This document shows, in pieces, positions 16,774 through 24,786 of a stretch of DNA of 64,000 nucleotides; position 1 is the stretch's first letter; each line of letters starts with the position of its first letter. Source of the stretch: Nonomuraea thailandensis (GTDB lineage Bacteria > Actinomycetota > Actinomycetes > Streptosporangiales > Streptosporangiaceae); assembly GCF_024172165.1 (NCBI RefSeq), contig NZ_JAMZEB010000002.1, forward strand, positions 7,337,501 through 7,401,500. The letters are read 5' to 3'. Both the position numbers and the translations under genes were made by a program. The notes beneath the pieces are model-generated. The model was given only the letters and a program-made list of their open reading frames with translations. It did no database searches and had not been told where the DNA came from.

Positions 16774-17880
16774 TCAGCCCCAGACCTCCCGCGCCGTCTC
16801 CGCGATCAGCCGGATCTTGGCGAACTGCTGCTCCTCGGTGAGCTCGTTGCCCTCCACCGTGGAGGAGAAGCCGCACTGCGGCGACAGGCAGAGCTGGTCG
16901 AGGTCGACGTACTTGGCCGCCTCGTCGATGCGCCGCTTGAGCGCGTCCTTCGACTCCAGCTCCCCGCGCTTGGTCGTCACCAGCCCGAGCACCACCATCT
17001 TCCCGGGCGGCACGAACCGCAGCGGCTCGAAGCCGCCCGACCGCTCGTCGTCGAACTCCAGGAAGAACCCGTCCACGTTCAGCTCGTTGAACAGCGCCTC
17101 GGCGACGAAGTCGTAGCCGCCCGAGGCTACCCAGGAGGAGCGGAAGTTGCCGCGGCACATGTGCGTGGTGATCGTCATGCCGGCGGGCCTGGCCGCGAGC
17201 GCGGCGTTGATCTGCTTGATGTAGCGCAGGTGCAGGTGGTCGGCGTCGTCGCCGCGCTCGGTCAGCTCGGCCCGCTGCGACGGGTCGTTCAGGTAGGCCA
17301 GGCTGGTGTCGTCGAACTGGAGGTAGGTGCACCCGAGCGCGCCGATCCTGCGCACCTGCTCGGCGTAGGCCGCGCTCAGGTCCCGCCAGAACTCCTCCAC
17401 GTCCGGGTACACCTGGGGGTCGATCGCGGCGGGCCCGCCCCGGTAGTGGACCATGCTGGGCGAGGGGATGGTCAGCTTGGGCGTGACCCCTCCGGAGACG
17501 CACTCGCGCAGGAACGCGAAGTCGTCGGCGAAGATCGGCTCGCTCAGCCGGATCCGGTCGTGCACGCGCAGCGCCGCCGGGGTGTACTCCAGGTCCCCCT
17601 GCTGGTTGTGGAAGCGCACCGTGATGTGCTCGTCGGCGGCCTGGCCGATGCCTTCCAGCCGGTAGATGAAGTCCATGTGCCAGGAGGCCCGGCGGAACTC
17701 GCCGTCCGTGGCGCTCTGCAGGCCCGCGTCCCGCTGTTTGCGTACCACGTCCCTGATCGCCGCGTCCTCGGCCTCGCGCAGCGCGTCACCGGTGAGGGTC
17801 TGCCGGGCGCGCAACAGCTCGGCCGGTCGGAGCAGGCTGCCGACGTGGTCGGCGCGGAAGGGCGGGGAGGTACGCATCAT
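16774..17880 (-). CDS. Short MetE-like (cobalamin-independent methionine synthase C-terminal) protein
   Basis: A 368-residue protein of the COG0620 fold, equivalent to the catalytic half of MetE only (full MetE is about 750 residues). It begins FRADHVGSLLRP as in YxjG-like proteins. The zinc ligands are visible as His-x-Cys in THMCRGN and a later Cys in SPQCGFSST. Relatives transfer methyl groups to homocysteine, or act as epoxyalkane:coenzyme M transferases. It follows the acyl-CoA ligase gene by 3 bases, in an operon with PaaX, so a role in catabolism rather than methionine synthesis is possible. Confidence 0.8.
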   Translation of the reverse strand: MMRTSPPFRADHVGSLLRPAELLRARQTLTGDALREAEDAAIRDVVRKQRDAGLQSATDGEFRRASWHMDFIYRLEGIGQAADEHITVRFHNQQGDLEYTPAALRVHDRIRLSEPIFADDFAFLRECVSGGVTPKLTIPSPSMVHYRGGPAAIDPQVYPDVEEFWRDLSAAYAEQVRRIGALGCTYLQFDDTSLAYLNDPSQRAELTERGDDADHLHLRYIKQINAALAARPAGMTITTHMCRGNFRSSWVASGGYDFVAEALFNELNVDGFFLEFDDERSGGFEPLRFVPPGKMVVLGLVTTKRGELESKDALKRRIDEAAKYVDLDQLCLSPQCGFSSTVEGNELTEEQQFAKIRLIAETAREVWG

Positions 17881-17883
17881 GGG

Positions 17884-19356
17884 TCATCCCTTTCCATGGA
17901 GCTTTCTCAGCGGGGCCTTGAGGAGCTTGCCCGCCGCGTTCTTAGGCAGTTCGGCCACGAATTCCAGATATTTCGGGACTTTGAAGCGGGCCAGGCGGCC
18001 GTCCAGGTGCTTCAGCAACTCCTCCGCGGACTCCGCCGAGCCGGGTTTGAGCACGACCAGGGCCTTGCCCACCTCGCCCCACTTCTCGTCCGGCACGCCG
18101 ATCACCGCGCACTCGGCGACCGCGCCGTGCTCGTACAGGGCGCTCTCCACCTCGGCGGGATAGATGTTCTCGCCACCGGAGATGATCATGTCCTTGACCC
18201 GGTCGGAGATGCGCACGTACCCGTCCTCGTCGGCGACGCCCACGTCCCCGGAGCGGAACCACCCGTCCGCCGACAGGACCTCGGCGCTCTCCTCCGGGCG
18301 CCGCCAGTAGCCGGGCATCACGTTGGGGCCCTGCACGTACAGCTCGCCGGGCCGGCCCGGGGCGGCGGGCGAGCCGTCGGGCGCGACCAGCCGCACGTCG
18401 GAGAAGAAGCACGGCACCCCGGCCGTTCCCGCCTTGGCGGCGGCGCGGTCGGCCCCGAGGAACAGCGCTCCCGGCGCGGTCTCCGTCATGCCGTACCCCT
18501 GCATGAACGTCAGCCCGCGCTCCTGGTAGGCCTGGATCAGCGGCTCGGGCACCGGCGCTCCCCCGCACAGCAGGTGCCGCAGGCTCGACAGGTCGGCCCC
18601 CGCCCAGCGCGGCGACTGCGCGAGGAACTGGAACATCGTCGGCACCCCGGCGATCAGCGTCACCCGCTCGCTCTCGATCAGGTCGAACGCGCGCCCCACG
18701 TCGAACGACGGCTCCAGCACGGCCCGCCCGCCCTTGAGCACGGTCGGGATCAGCGCCTGCCCCATCGCCGCGATGTGGAACAGGGGCGCGCCGATCAGCG
18801 CCACCTCGTCGTGCCCCAGCGGCACGTCCACGAGCAGGTTGACCGTGTTCCAGGTGAGGTTGGCGTGGGTGAGCATGGCGCCCTTGGGCCTGCCCGTGGT
18901 GCCGGAGGTGTACATGATCAGGCACACGTCGTCCTGGCTCACCGGCTCGTCCACCGGCTCGGGCGAGCCCGACGCGAGCAGGGCCTCGTAGTCGGCGGCC
19001 CGCAGGTGGCGGCCCGGCAGCCCCTCGCCGTCCCGCTCCTCGCCCAGCACGAGCAGCGCCGGCTCGGCGTCCTCCAGGATGAAGCGCAGCTCCGGCCCGG
19101 CCAGCCGCGCGTTGAGCGGCACGAACACCGCTCCGAGCAGCCCCGCCGCGAAGAGCGTCTCCACCAGGGCGGGCTGGTTGGCCCCGAGGAAGGCGACCCG
19201 GTCGCCGCGCCGCACGTCGAGCGCGCGGGCCAGCCTGTTCACGCGATCCCGCAGCTCACGGTAGGTGTAGTGACGGTCCTTGTACGACAGCGCGACCCTG
19301 TCAGGCGTCATGCGTGCCCTGCGTGCCGGCCACGAGCCAATCCCCTGATTACGCAT
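17884..19356 (-). CDS. Acyl-CoA synthetase (AMP-binding family)
   Basis: A 490-residue adenylate-forming ligase. Core motifs: YTSGTTGRPKGAMLTH (P-loop-like A3), GYGMTET (A5), GWFRSGDVG (A7), DRVKDMIISGGENIYPAEVE (A8, hinge), and the catalytic Lys in KNAAGKLLK. It activates a carboxylic acid to its CoA thioester via an acyl-AMP; chain length or aromatic preference is not readable. It is the middle gene of a leftward operon between PaaX (42 bases upstream) and the MetE-like gene. PaaX context suggests an aromatic or short acyl substrate taken up by the neighbouring ABC importer. Confidence 0.9.
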   Translation of the reverse strand: MRNQGIGSWPARRARMTPDRVALSYKDRHYTYRELRDRVNRLARALDVRRGDRVAFLGANQPALVETLFAAGLLGAVFVPLNARLAGPELRFILEDAEPALLVLGEERDGEGLPGRHLRAADYEALLASGSPEPVDEPVSQDDVCLIMYTSGTTGRPKGAMLTHANLTWNTVNLLVDVPLGHDEVALIGAPLFHIAAMGQALIPTVLKGGRAVLEPSFDVGRAFDLIESERVTLIAGVPTMFQFLAQSPRWAGADLSSLRHLLCGGAPVPEPLIQAYQERGLTFMQGYGMTETAPGALFLGADRAAAKAGTAGVPCFFSDVRLVAPDGSPAAPGRPGELYVQGPNVMPGYWRRPEESAEVLSADGWFRSGDVGVADEDGYVRISDRVKDMIISGGENIYPAEVESALYEHGAVAECAVIGVPDEKWGEVGKALVVLKPGSAESAEELLKHLDGRLARFKVPKYLEFVAELPKNAAGKLLKAPLRKLHGKG

Positions 19357-19398
19357 CGGCGACTCCCGGACCCAAATTAGGCCACTATGCGATGGCTG

Positions 19399-20205
19399 TC
19401 ACCGTTCTGCCGAACTTTCCTCGGGAACGGTGTCGAGCAGCCCCGCCACGATCCGCCCCGCCTCCGGCGCGAACCGCTCGTGCAGCGTGTGGCAGACCCG
19501 CTGCGCCTTCTCCGCCGGCCAGTCGTCCGGCAGGTACCGCAGCGGCAGCCGCGGATCGGTCCTGATGATCTGCAACCAGCCGGTGAGCAGCATCAGCGAC
19601 CGCGCCAGGTCGTCGGTGGCCTCCGGGGCCGGGTCGGCCCGGTCCCAGCGGCGCAGGAACGCCCGATACCGCTCGCCCAGGCAGGCCAGGTCGTAGGCCT
19701 CCCCCACCAGGGCCTGCATGTCGGTGGGACGGCGCGGCTCGGCGGCGAACACCTTGACGTTCGCGCCCAGGTCCTCGATCACGCCCGTGGCGTCCACGTC
19801 CCCTGGAGCGATCCACAACCCGTTCTGCAGCGGCCCGAACCCGGCCCAGACCAGCCTCGACCGCAGTTCGTGCCGCTGGCGCTGCCACGACTCCGGCAGC
19901 GAGAAGCCGATCAGCGTCCACCTGTCCTCGTCGGCGTCGTTGACCACGCCGCTGTGCCAGATGCGCCGCTCGCCGTCCTTGAGCACCTCGGCGCTGGCCG
20001 GGGTGAGGCCGAAGTACATGCGCCGGCCCGAGCGCCGGCGGCGCAGCAGCCCGCGGCGCACCATCCGGGTCAGCGTCGAGCGGGTGGCCTCCTCCGAGAT
20101 CCCCACCTTGCCGAAGGCCTCGATGAAGCTCCGCGAGGAGACGCAGATCCCGCGGCCGTATACGTGGTCGCCGAGGAAGGTGAGAATCACCGATTGAGGC
20201 CGCAT
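19399..20205 (-). CDS. PaaX-family transcriptional regulator
   Basis: A 268-residue regulator starting at ATG 20205. The N-terminal winged helix carries SVILTFLGDHVYGRG and ISEEATRSTLTRMVRRGLLRR, a signature of PaaX proteins. The C-terminal domain has the helical pattern ending ERYRAFLRRW and LPDDWPAEKAQ. PaaX represses phenylacetate catabolism and is released by phenylacetyl-CoA; relatives sense other acyl-CoAs. Here it sits between an acyl-CoA ligase (same strand) and a divergent ABC importer. The ligase product could be the inducer. An inverted repeat flanks the importer promoter. Confidence 0.9.
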   Translation of the reverse strand: MRPQSVILTFLGDHVYGRGICVSSRSFIEAFGKVGISEEATRSTLTRMVRRGLLRRRRSGRRMYFGLTPASAEVLKDGERRIWHSGVVNDADEDRWTLIGFSLPESWQRQRHELRSRLVWAGFGPLQNGLWIAPGDVDATGVIEDLGANVKVFAAEPRRPTDMQALVGEAYDLACLGERYRAFLRRWDRADPAPEATDDLARSLMLLTGWLQIIRTDPRLPLRYLPDDWPAEKAQRVCHTLHERFAPEAGRIVAGLLDTVPEESSAER

Positions 20206-20225
20206 AACAGCTTGTCTCCGGATAT

Positions 20226-20265
20226 TAGGCACTCTATTGACAGCCGTAATGTACCTGCCTACTTT
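20226..20265 (+). promoter_or_regulatory. Promoter of the livK-like operon with flanking inverted repeat
   Basis: TTGACA (20237-20242), 17 bases, TACTTT (20260-20265): a near-consensus vegetative promoter, with start expected near 20272. TAGGCA (20226-20231) and TGCCTA (20256-20261) form an inverted repeat with 24 bases between the arms, bracketing the -35 and touching the -10. A further TTAGGC half-site lies at 19377-19382, ahead of the ligase gene. A PaaX dimer is the likely binder. Confidence 0.65.
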
Positions 20266-20292
20266 TGGGGCCACCCGGCCCAGGAGGTCCTG

Positions 20293-21483
20293 ATGCGCAG
20301 GTTTCTTCCGTCCCTGGTCTGCCTGTTGTTGGCCACGACGGCATGTGGCGGCGGCGGGGGCGGGTCGAGCGGCCAGGCGGATCCCATCAAGGTGGGCCTC
20401 ATCGTCTCCCTGACCGGCAACTACACGCCGCTCGGCAGCGAGGACAAGAAGGCCGTGGAGCTGGCCGTCGAGCAGGTCAACGCGCAGGGCGGCCTGCTGG
20501 GCCGCAAGGTGGAGCTGGTCACCCGGGACGACAAGACCGCCCCCGACCAGGGCATCGTGGCCTACAACCAGATCAAGGGGGAGATCGACGCACTGATCGG
20601 GCCGGTGTTCTCCAACTCGGCGCTCGCGGTCGAGCCGCTCGCGCAGCGCGACAAGATGCCGTACCTGTCGCTGGCCCCGGCCCAGGAGCAGGTGGAGCCG
20701 ATCAAGTCGTACATCTTCGTCACCCCCGCCCTGTCCAGCATGTACGCCGAGCGCTACCTGCAGTACATCCAGGCCGAGGGCATCAGGACGATCGCCGTGG
20801 CGTGGGACTCCAAGAGCGCGTACTCGGTCTCCGGCCACGAGTCCATGGTCGAGCTGGCCCCGAAGTACGGCGTCACCATCGCCGTGGACGAGCCGTACGA
20901 GACCACCACCTCCGACTTCAGCGCCATGTTCACGCACGTGCGCGACTCCAGGGCCGAGGCGCTGGTGTTCTGGGGCTCGGGCGCGCCCGGCGTGACGGCC
21001 GCCAAGCAGTACGTGGCCTCGGGGCTGAAGACGCCGCTGTTCCTGACGGCCTCGCAGGCCAGCAAGCTGTGGCTGGAGCCGATGGGCGCCCAGGCCGAGG
21101 GCATGACCGTGCAGAGCGCAATCGGCGTGGTCGGCGACCACCTGCCCGAGGGCAAGCAGAAGCAGGTCATCGACCAGATGGCGGGCCCGTACGAGCAGAA
21201 GCACGGCTACCCGCCGCCGCAGTTCGCGCAGGACGGTTACAGCGCCTCGCTGCTGCTGTTCGAGGCCGTCAGGAAGGCGAACAGCACCGACAAGACCAAG
21301 GTCCAGCAGGCCCTGGAGTCCATGGACCTGATCACCCCGAACGGCCGCTTCCGCTACTCCGCCACCGACCACTCCGGGCTGTCCCCCGAGTTCATCTCGG
21401 TCAACACGGTGAAGAACGGCCGGTTCGTCCCCACCGAATGGGCCAAGGAGCAGCTCACCAAGACCGTCAACGCGCAGGGGTAG
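20293..21483 (+). CDS. Branched-chain-type ABC transporter binding lipoprotein (LivK-like)
   Basis: A 396-residue type-1 periplasmic-binding-fold protein. ATG 20293 follows GGAGG by 5 bases. The signal peptide ends in a lipobox (LATTACGGG, Cys near 19). The mature part begins KVGLIVSLTGNYTPLG, the classic start of the leucine/isoleucine/valine-binding family, with LGRKVELVTRDDKT and PVFSNSALAVEPL following. Despite the family name, such proteins often bind aromatic or aliphatic carboxylates. The adjacent PaaX and acyl-CoA ligase favour an aromatic or acyl acid here. Confidence 0.92.
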   Translation: MRRFLPSLVCLLLATTACGGGGGGSSGQADPIKVGLIVSLTGNYTPLGSEDKKAVELAVEQVNAQGGLLGRKVELVTRDDKTAPDQGIVAYNQIKGEIDALIGPVFSNSALAVEPLAQRDKMPYLSLAPAQEQVEPIKSYIFVTPALSSMYAERYLQYIQAEGIRTIAVAWDSKSAYSVSGHESMVELAPKYGVTIAVDEPYETTTSDFSAMFTHVRDSRAEALVFWGSGAPGVTAAKQYVASGLKTPLFLTASQASKLWLEPMGAQAEGMTVQSAIGVVGDHLPEGKQKQVIDQMAGPYEQKHGYPPPQFAQDGYSASLLLFEAVRKANSTDKTKVQQALESMDLITPNGRFRYSATDHSGLSPEFISVNTVKNGRFVPTEWAKEQLTKTVNAQG

Positions 21484-21489
21484 GGGCGC

Positions 21490-22245
21490 GTGCTGACCGT
21501 CACCGGGCTCTCCCGCTCCTTCGGAGGCGTCTACGCCGTCCGCGACGTCTCGCTGAGCGTCGCGGACGGCGAAGTCTGCGGCGTCATCGGCCCGAACGGA
21601 GCCGGCAAGTCCACCCTGTTCAACCTGATCACCGGGCACCTGGCGGCCGACCAGGGCCGCATCTCCTTCCTCGGGCAGCGCGTGGACCGGCTCCCCCCGC
21701 ACCGCCGCGCCCGGCTGGGCATGTCGATCGTCTTCCAGGCGGCCCGCGTCTTCCGCGGCATGACGGTCGAGGAGAACGTCATGGTGGGCGCGCACGGGCA
21801 CACGCGGGCCGGGTTCGTCTCGGCGGCGCTGCGGCTGCCCCGGCACCGGGCCGACGAGCGGGAGATCGCCGCCGAGGCCGCCGCCGCCCTGGAGCGCGTG
21901 GGCCTGGCGGAGTGGGCGGACCGGCCCGCCGACCGGCTGCCGATCGGCCAGCAGCGGGCGCTGCAACTGGCCCGCGCCCTGTGCGCGCGGCCCCGGCTGC
22001 TGCTGCTCGACGAGCCCGCCTCCGGGCTGCGCGGCGAGGAGCGCGAGCGGCTGGCGGCGCTGGTGGAGGAGCTGCGCGCCGGCGGGCTGACGATCCTGCT
22101 CATCGAGCACGACGTGGCGTTCGTGACCCGGCTGGCCGACCGCGTCGTGGTGCTCGACCTGGGCCAGGTCATCGCCGACGGCCCGCCGGCCGAGGTGCGC
22201 GCCGACCCGCTGGTGCTGGCCGCCTACCTCGGACAGGCCTCATGA
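21490..22245 (+). CDS. ABC transporter ATPase, LivG type
   Basis: A 251-residue ATPase starting at GTG, 6 bases after the binding-protein stop. Walker A is GPNGAGKSTL. The Q-loop is VFQAARVFRGMTVEENVMVG, and Walker B is LLLLDEPASGL followed by the H-loop LIEHDVAFV. The signature motif is degenerate (LPIGQQRALQLARAL in place of LSxGQQ), which is common in LivG. With LivF it drives uptake of the ligand delivered by the lipoprotein. Confidence 0.92.
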   Translation: MLTVTGLSRSFGGVYAVRDVSLSVADGEVCGVIGPNGAGKSTLFNLITGHLAADQGRISFLGQRVDRLPPHRRARLGMSIVFQAARVFRGMTVEENVMVGAHGHTRAGFVSAALRLPRHRADEREIAAEAAAALERVGLAEWADRPADRLPIGQQRALQLARALCARPRLLLLDEPASGLRGEERERLAALVEELRAGGLTILLIEHDVAFVTRLADRVVVLDLGQVIADGPPAEVRADPLVLAAYLGQAS

Positions 22246-22901
22246 TCGACGTCCAGGACCTGGTGGTCTCGTACGGCACGGCGACCGCGCTGGACCACGT
22301 CACGCTCACGGTCGCCGAGGGCGAGATGGTGGCCCTGCTCGGCCCGAACGGCGCCGGCAAGTCGACGCTGGCCAACACCCTGGCAGGGCTGCTCAAGCCC
22401 GCCTCGGGCACGGTCCGGGTCGGCGGGCGGCTCGCGCTGATCCCCGAAGGCCGCCAGCTTTTTCCGGATTTATCCGTCGCCGACAACCTGGCGCTGGGCG
22501 GCTGGCGCTCCGGGCAGCGCGACCCCTCCCCCGTGTACGAGCTCCTGCCCCGCCTGGCCGAGCTCTCCTCGCGCCGGGCCGCGGTGCTGTCCGGCGGCGA
22601 GCAGCAGATGGTGGCCTTCGGCCGGGCCATGATGTCGCGCCCCGACGCGCTGGTCGTGGACGAGCTGTCGCTCGGCCTGGCCCCCAACGTCACCGCCGAC
22701 CTGGCCGGGCACCTGGCCGAGCTGAACCGGACCCGGGGGCTGACCGTGCTGCTCATCGAGCAGAACGCCCGGCTGGCCTTCGAGCTGTGCCGGCGGGCGT
22801 ACGTGCTGGAGTCGGGGCGGGTGGTGACCGAGGGCGAGAGCGCCGAGCTGGCCGGCGACCCGCGGGTGGCCAGCGCCTACCTGGGCGGGGCGATCACATG
22901 A
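22242..22901 (+). CDS. ABC transporter ATPase, LivF type
   Basis: A 219-residue ATPase overlapping livG by four bases (ATGA). Walker A is GPNGAGKSTLAN, the signature is LSGGEQQMVAFGRA, Walker B is ALVVDELSLGLAPN and the H-loop LLIEQNARLA. The family's usual EGRQLFPDLSV Q-loop region (IPEGRQLFP) is present. At 219 residues it is about 15 shorter than most LivF proteins, mainly at the loops, with all motifs intact. Confidence 0.92.
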   Translation: MIDVQDLVVSYGTATALDHVTLTVAEGEMVALLGPNGAGKSTLANTLAGLLKPASGTVRVGGRLALIPEGRQLFPDLSVADNLALGGWRSGQRDPSPVYELLPRLAELSSRRAAVLSGGEQQMVAFGRAMMSRPDALVVDELSLGLAPNVTADLAGHLAELNRTRGLTVLLIEQNARLAFELCRRAYVLESGRVVTEGESAELAGDPRVASAYLGGAIT

Positions 22902-23758
22902 GCGCCTTCCTCACCTACCTCCTCAACGGGCTCGCGGTCGGCTCGGCCATCGCGCTCATCGCCAGCGGCCTGGTCGTCATCCACCGGGTCACCGGCGTGG
23001 TCAACTTCGCGCAGGGCACGTTCGCCGTGGTCGCGGGGCTGTGCACGTCCTCCCTGCTCGGGCTGGGCTTCCCGCACGGGGTCAGCGAGGTGGCCGCCGT
23101 CCTGGCCGCGGCGCTGGCGGGCCTGCTGACCGGGCTGGCCGCCGTCGGCAGGCCGGGCACCACGCCGCTGTCGGCGCTGATCGTCACGCTCGGCGTGGGC
23201 GTGCTCGCGTACGCGGTCGAGATCGTGCTGTGGGGCGACCAGCCGCGCTCGGCGCCCGGCCTGGCGGGCTCGGTGACGCTGGCCGGAGCCCGCATCCAGA
23301 CCCAGCACCTGCTGGTCATCGGCGTGGCGGCGGCGACGTTCGTCCTGCTCGCGCTCTTCTTCGGCCGCACCTACCTGGGCAAGGCGCTGACCGCGTGCGC
23401 CTCCAACCCGTACGCCGCCCGCGTCGTCGGCATCGACACCCGGCGGATGGGGCTGCTGGCGTTCGCGCTGGGCGGGCTGCTCGGCGGCATCGCCGGGGTG
23501 CTGGTCACGCCGCTGCGGCCGATCTCGTTCGACACGGACGTCACGCTCATCGTGAACGGCTTCGCCGCGGCCGTCTTCGGCGCGCTCACCCGTCCCGTGG
23601 TCACGCTCATCGGCGCGCTGCTGCTGGGCGTGGCCGAGACCATGGCCGCCGGGTACGGCTACGGCTCGCACCAACTGGAGGTCGCGCTGGGTCTCATGCT
23701 CGTCGTCATGATCGTGCAGGCCGGTCGCCGCTCGGCCATCTCGCAGGAGACCGCATGA
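22898..23758 (+). CDS. ABC transporter permease, LivH type
   Basis: A 286-residue permease with about eight spans. The start of the LivH family is evident: LNGLAVGSAIALIASGL followed by VVNFAQGTF, where the NFAQG loop is diagnostic. It overlaps livF by four bases (ATGA). It forms the heterodimeric channel with the next gene product. Confidence 0.92.
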   Translation: MSAFLTYLLNGLAVGSAIALIASGLVVIHRVTGVVNFAQGTFAVVAGLCTSSLLGLGFPHGVSEVAAVLAAALAGLLTGLAAVGRPGTTPLSALIVTLGVGVLAYAVEIVLWGDQPRSAPGLAGSVTLAGARIQTQHLLVIGVAAATFVLLALFFGRTYLGKALTACASNPYAARVVGIDTRRMGLLAFALGGLLGGIAGVLVTPLRPISFDTDVTLIVNGFAAAVFGALTRPVVTLIGALLLGVAETMAAGYGYGSHQLEVALGLMLVVMIVQAGRRSAISQETA

Positions 23759-24735
23759 CCAGGCGGCTCGGGCTCGCGGCCGGGCTGCTGGTCGCCGTCG
23801 TGACGCTCGCCCTGCCCGCCGTGCTCGACGACAGCGCACTGGCCGTCTACATCCTGCTCGGCCTGGCAGCCATGGTCACGGTCGGGGTGTCGCTGCTCAT
23901 GGGGTACGCCGGGCAGGTGTCGCTGGGCCAGGGCGCCTTCTACGCCATCGGCGCCTACACCGCCGCCCTGCTGGCGCTGAGCGGCGCTCCCCCGCTGGCC
24001 GGCCTGGTCGCCGCGCCCGTGGCGGCCGCGCTCTCGGCCCTCGTCATCGGCGTCCCGCTGCTGCGGCTGCGCGGCCACCACCTGGCCTTCGCCACGCTCG
24101 CCATGCAGCTCATCCTGCTGTCGCTGGCGGGGCAGCTCGAGTTCACCGGCGGGGACATCGGGCTGCAGGGCATCCCGCAGTTCGCCGTGGGCTCGTTCGA
24201 GGCCACGAACGCCTCGGTGTACGCGTACCTGACGTGGGCGGGGCTGGCCCTGGTCATGCTGGTCACCCACAACGTCATCACCTCCCGGCCCGGACGCGCG
24301 CTGCGGGCCCTGGCCACCAGCGAGACGGCGGCGGCGTCCTCGGGTATCCCGGTGGGGCGGTACAAGCTGGTGGTCTTCGCGCTGTCGGCCACGTTCGCGG
24401 GGCTGGCCGGGGGGATCTACTGCTTCTACACCGGGTACGTGGCGCCGGGGTCGTTCCCCGTGCTCATCTCGATCCAGTACATCGTGATGGCGGTGGTCGG
24501 GGGGCTGGGGACGATCTGGGGCGCGGTCGTGGGGGCCACCGCGATCACGCTGCTGGTGCAGGGGCTGGACCTGCTGGCGTCGTTGCCGGGGATGCCGACG
24601 TACGCGCCGAGCGTGCTGTCGTACGCGGTCTACGCTCTCGTGCTGATCGTGGTGGTGCTGTTCATGCCGCACGGGCTGGTCCCGGCCGTCTCCGGCCGCC
24701 TGTCGAGGAAGCGGGCACGGAGCCCGTATCGGTGA
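23755..24735 (+). CDS. ABC transporter permease, LivM type
   Basis: A 326-residue permease with about nine spans. LivM marks: YAGQVSLGQGAFYAIGAY near residue 45, and GGLGTIWGAVVGA near the end. It overlaps livH by four bases (ATGA), so all four downstream importer genes are coupled. Its stop codon lies within the palindrome GGTGAAATCACC that precedes the LuxR gene. Confidence 0.92.
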   Translation: MTRRLGLAAGLLVAVVTLALPAVLDDSALAVYILLGLAAMVTVGVSLLMGYAGQVSLGQGAFYAIGAYTAALLALSGAPPLAGLVAAPVAAALSALVIGVPLLRLRGHHLAFATLAMQLILLSLAGQLEFTGGDIGLQGIPQFAVGSFEATNASVYAYLTWAGLALVMLVTHNVITSRPGRALRALATSETAAASSGIPVGRYKLVVFALSATFAGLAGGIYCFYTGYVAPGSFPVLISIQYIVMAVVGGLGTIWGAVVGATAITLLVQGLDLLASLPGMPTYAPSVLSYAVYALVLIVVVLFMPHGLVPAVSGRLSRKRARSPYR

Positions 24736-24742
24736 AATCACC
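24731..24742. promoter_or_regulatory. Palindrome GGTGAAATCACC before the LuxR regulator
   Basis: A 12-base site with 5-base arms GGTGA/TCACC sits 44 bases before the LuxR gene start and overlaps the livM stop. Its exact reverse complement recurs at 27665-27676, just after the LuxR gene and before the cutinase gene. It is probably the regulator's own operator. Confidence 0.55.
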
Positions 24743-24786
24743 AGTCTCCCCTTTAAGTCCTGACATCTGCGCGTAACACTGGCGAC

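Noticed and set aside
20265..22241. In-frame upstream extension of the LivF-type gene
   Set aside because: It covers livK and livG in a shadow frame; the ATGA-coupled ATG at 22242 begins exactly where the ATPase fold begins.
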